From an uncultured Oscillospiraceae bacterium (lineage in GTDB: Bacteria > Bacillota > Clostridia > Oscillospirales > Oscillospiraceae), in the NCBI GenBank assembly GCA_905234005.1, contig CAJOFW010000156.1, positions 1-7,550 on the forward strand: a stretch of DNA of 7,550 nucleotides, in the 5' to 3' direction. Position numbers and translations under genes: made by a program. Position 1 is the first letter of the stretch. Each line of letters begins with the position of its first letter. This document shows positions 6,612-7,550 of the stretch, piece by piece. The notes beneath the pieces are model-generated. The model was not told the DNA's origin. It worked only from the letters and a program-made list of their open reading frames with translations, and ran no database searches.

Positions 6612-6670
6612 GTGTATCAATAATGATAATCGCAAAGCACCGGCGCGGACGGCCGTGCGGGAGGGAAACC

Positions 6671-7495
6671 ATGATCTGCTGTGATATTGACGTACGCATG
6701 AAGCCCGGCGGCGCGTCCGGGGCGGCAAATCCGATACCCGTCATGCGCGTGCGGGAGAGACTTGACATACTCACGGGGCAGAAGGATTACGCGGCCGCCG
6801 CCCGTCATCTTGAATACTGGCTCCGGGAGGCACAGGCCGCCGGCGACCTGCGCGGCGCGTTCGTCGTGCTCAACGAGATGATGGGCGTCTACCGCAAAAC
6901 GGGCGACCGCGACAGGGCGCTGGAGAGCGTCGACGCCGCGATCGCGATGATATCCACCCTCGATAACGGCGACACGATCAGCGCCGGGACGGCCTATGTG
7001 AACGCCGGGACAGTTTGCGACCGCTTCGGCGACCCGGACGGGGCCATCCGGCACTTCGAGGCGGCAAAACGGATCTACGAGGCAAATCTCGACGCCGGCG
7101 ACGAACGTCTCGGCGGGCTGTACAACAACATGGCCCTGGCCCTCGCCGAGACGGGCCGGTTCGACGAGGCGTTCCGGCTCTACGCCCTCGCGATGGACGT
7201 CATGGCACGGCAGCCTTACGGGCAGCTCGAGCAGGCGATCACCTGTCTGAACATGGCAAACGCCCTCGAGGCGCAGAAGGGCATGGAGGCCGCCGAGGAG
7301 GAGATCGCGTCGTACCTCGATACAGCGGAGGGGCTGCTGGGCGACGCGTCGCTGCCCCGGAACGGGTATTACGCGTTCGTGTGCGAAAAGTGCGCCCCGA
7401 CGTTTTCGTACTACGGCTGGTTTCAGACGGCGGCGGAGCTGACGGACGCCGCGGAGACGATCTACCGGCGGAACCGGGAGGGGGTGCAGGCATGA
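6671..7495 (+). CDS. Tetratricopeptide repeat (TPR) protein
   Basis: A soluble, probably cytoplasmic protein of 274 residues made mostly of TPR-like helix pairs, which usually mediate protein-protein contacts. Repeat units can be seen at about 62-95 (AFVVLNEMMGVYRKTGDRDRA), 104-137 (AGTAYVNAGTVCDRFGDPDGA), 146-179 (RLGGLYNNMALALAETGRFDEA) and, more degenerate, 187-220 (EQAITCLNMANALEAQKGMEA). The first three show the TPR pattern of a small residue, an aromatic, then G-x-x-x-x-A. No signal peptide or membrane segment is seen. The ATG at 6671 is chosen because GGGAGGG (6659-6665) lies 5 nt upstream and the promoter lies at 6583-6611. The frame stays open further upstream but lacks a ribosome binding site. 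Its stop overlaps the next gene's start by 4 nt (ATGA), implying coupled translation and probably a joint function. The partner and pathway are unknown. Confidence 0.85.
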   Translation: MICCDIDVRMKPGGASGAANPIPVMRVRERLDILTGQKDYAAAARHLEYWLREAQAAGDLRGAFVVLNEMMGVYRKTGDRDRALESVDAAIAMISTLDNGDTISAGTAYVNAGTVCDRFGDPDGAIRHFEAAKRIYEANLDAGDERLGGLYNNMALALAETGRFDEAFRLYALAMDVMARQPYGQLEQAITCLNMANALEAQKGMEAAEEEIASYLDTAEGLLGDASLPRNGYYAFVCEKCAPTFSYYGWFQTAAELTDAAETIYRRNREGVQA

Positions 7496-7550
7496 AGGGG
7501 CTGGAGCTTGCCAGACGCTATTACGAGGCGTACGGAAGACCCATGCTGCG
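7492..7550 (+). CDS. Start of a DUF4037-like protein (3' end outside window)
   Basis: Only 19 complete codons are visible, encoding MKGLELARRYYEAYGRPML. The ATG overlaps the TGA of the TPR gene by 4 nt, and a purine-rich GGGAGGGGG (7476-7484) lies 7 nt upstream, so the start is well supported. From memory, the N-terminus resembles clostridial DUF4037-domain proteins, which begin with a similar K-G-L-E-L-x-R-x-Y-Y-E-x-Y-G segment and continue into a nucleotidyltransferase-like G-S...D-x-D region. That region is not in this window, so the identity is a recollection-based inference from a very short stretch. Confidence 0.6.
   Translation, partial: MKGLELARRYYEAYGRPML

Larger units (their letters stand above)
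6367..6670. other. Divergent intergenic region between the GH13 and TPR genes
   Basis: This 304-nt stretch without a gene holds two back-to-back promoters, listed separately, whose -35 boxes are about 97 nt apart, plus the 5' untranslated leaders of both genes (about 84 nt for GH13 and 52 nt for the TPR gene). Each leader has a GC-rich inverted repeat just upstream of its ribosome binding site: 6391-6422 for GH13, and GCAC/GTGC at 6637-6640 and 6655-6658 for the TPR gene. The space between the promoters contains a perfect 10-bp palindrome, CTGTATACAG (6535-6544). I see no RNA gene or credible small CDS in it. Confidence 0.7.

Overview
The window looks like chromosomal DNA from a GC-rich member of the Clostridia, perhaps an Oscillospiraceae-like gut bacterium. 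This is inferred from strong AGGAGG-type ribosome binding sites, consensus sigma-A promoters, strong G/C preference at third codon positions, and the gene families present (AzlCD, a CBM34-type GH13 enzyme, a TPR protein paired with a putative DUF4037 protein). No phylogenetic marker is present, so the assignment is tentative. No IS element, phage gene, CRISPR array, tRNA or rRNA was seen.

Layout: (1) 1-828 +, the 3' part of a LysR-type regulator, followed by an intrinsic terminator at about 852-891. (2) 947-4097 +, a tightly packed three-gene unit. It holds a membrane-anchored, PQQ-type beta-propeller protein, then azlC (1-nt overlap) and azlD (4-nt overlap), which encode the two subunits of a branched-chain amino acid exporter. 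(3) 4098-4257, a convergent intergenic region with short direct repeats and a hairpin. (4) 4258-6366 -, a cytoplasmic GH13 neopullulanase/cyclomaltodextrinase-like enzyme with a near-consensus promoter. (5) 6367-6670, a divergent intergenic region with one promoter in each direction. (6) 6671-7495 +, a TPR protein, overlapping by 4 nt (7) a gene that runs off the window at 7550 and whose first 19 residues resemble DUF4037 proteins.

How the genes fit together: the propeller-azlC-azlD unit has overlaps that imply translational coupling, so the propeller protein may work at the membrane alongside AzlCD. That pairing is the least expected feature here, and nothing in the sequence proves it is functional. 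The GH13 enzyme would degrade imported maltodextrins or cyclodextrins inside the cell. The TPR/DUF4037-like pair looks like a separate two-gene unit in which the TPR protein may serve as a partner. I see no clear evidence of an entirely new system; the best leads are the propeller/AzlCD coupling and the TPR/DUF4037-like pair.
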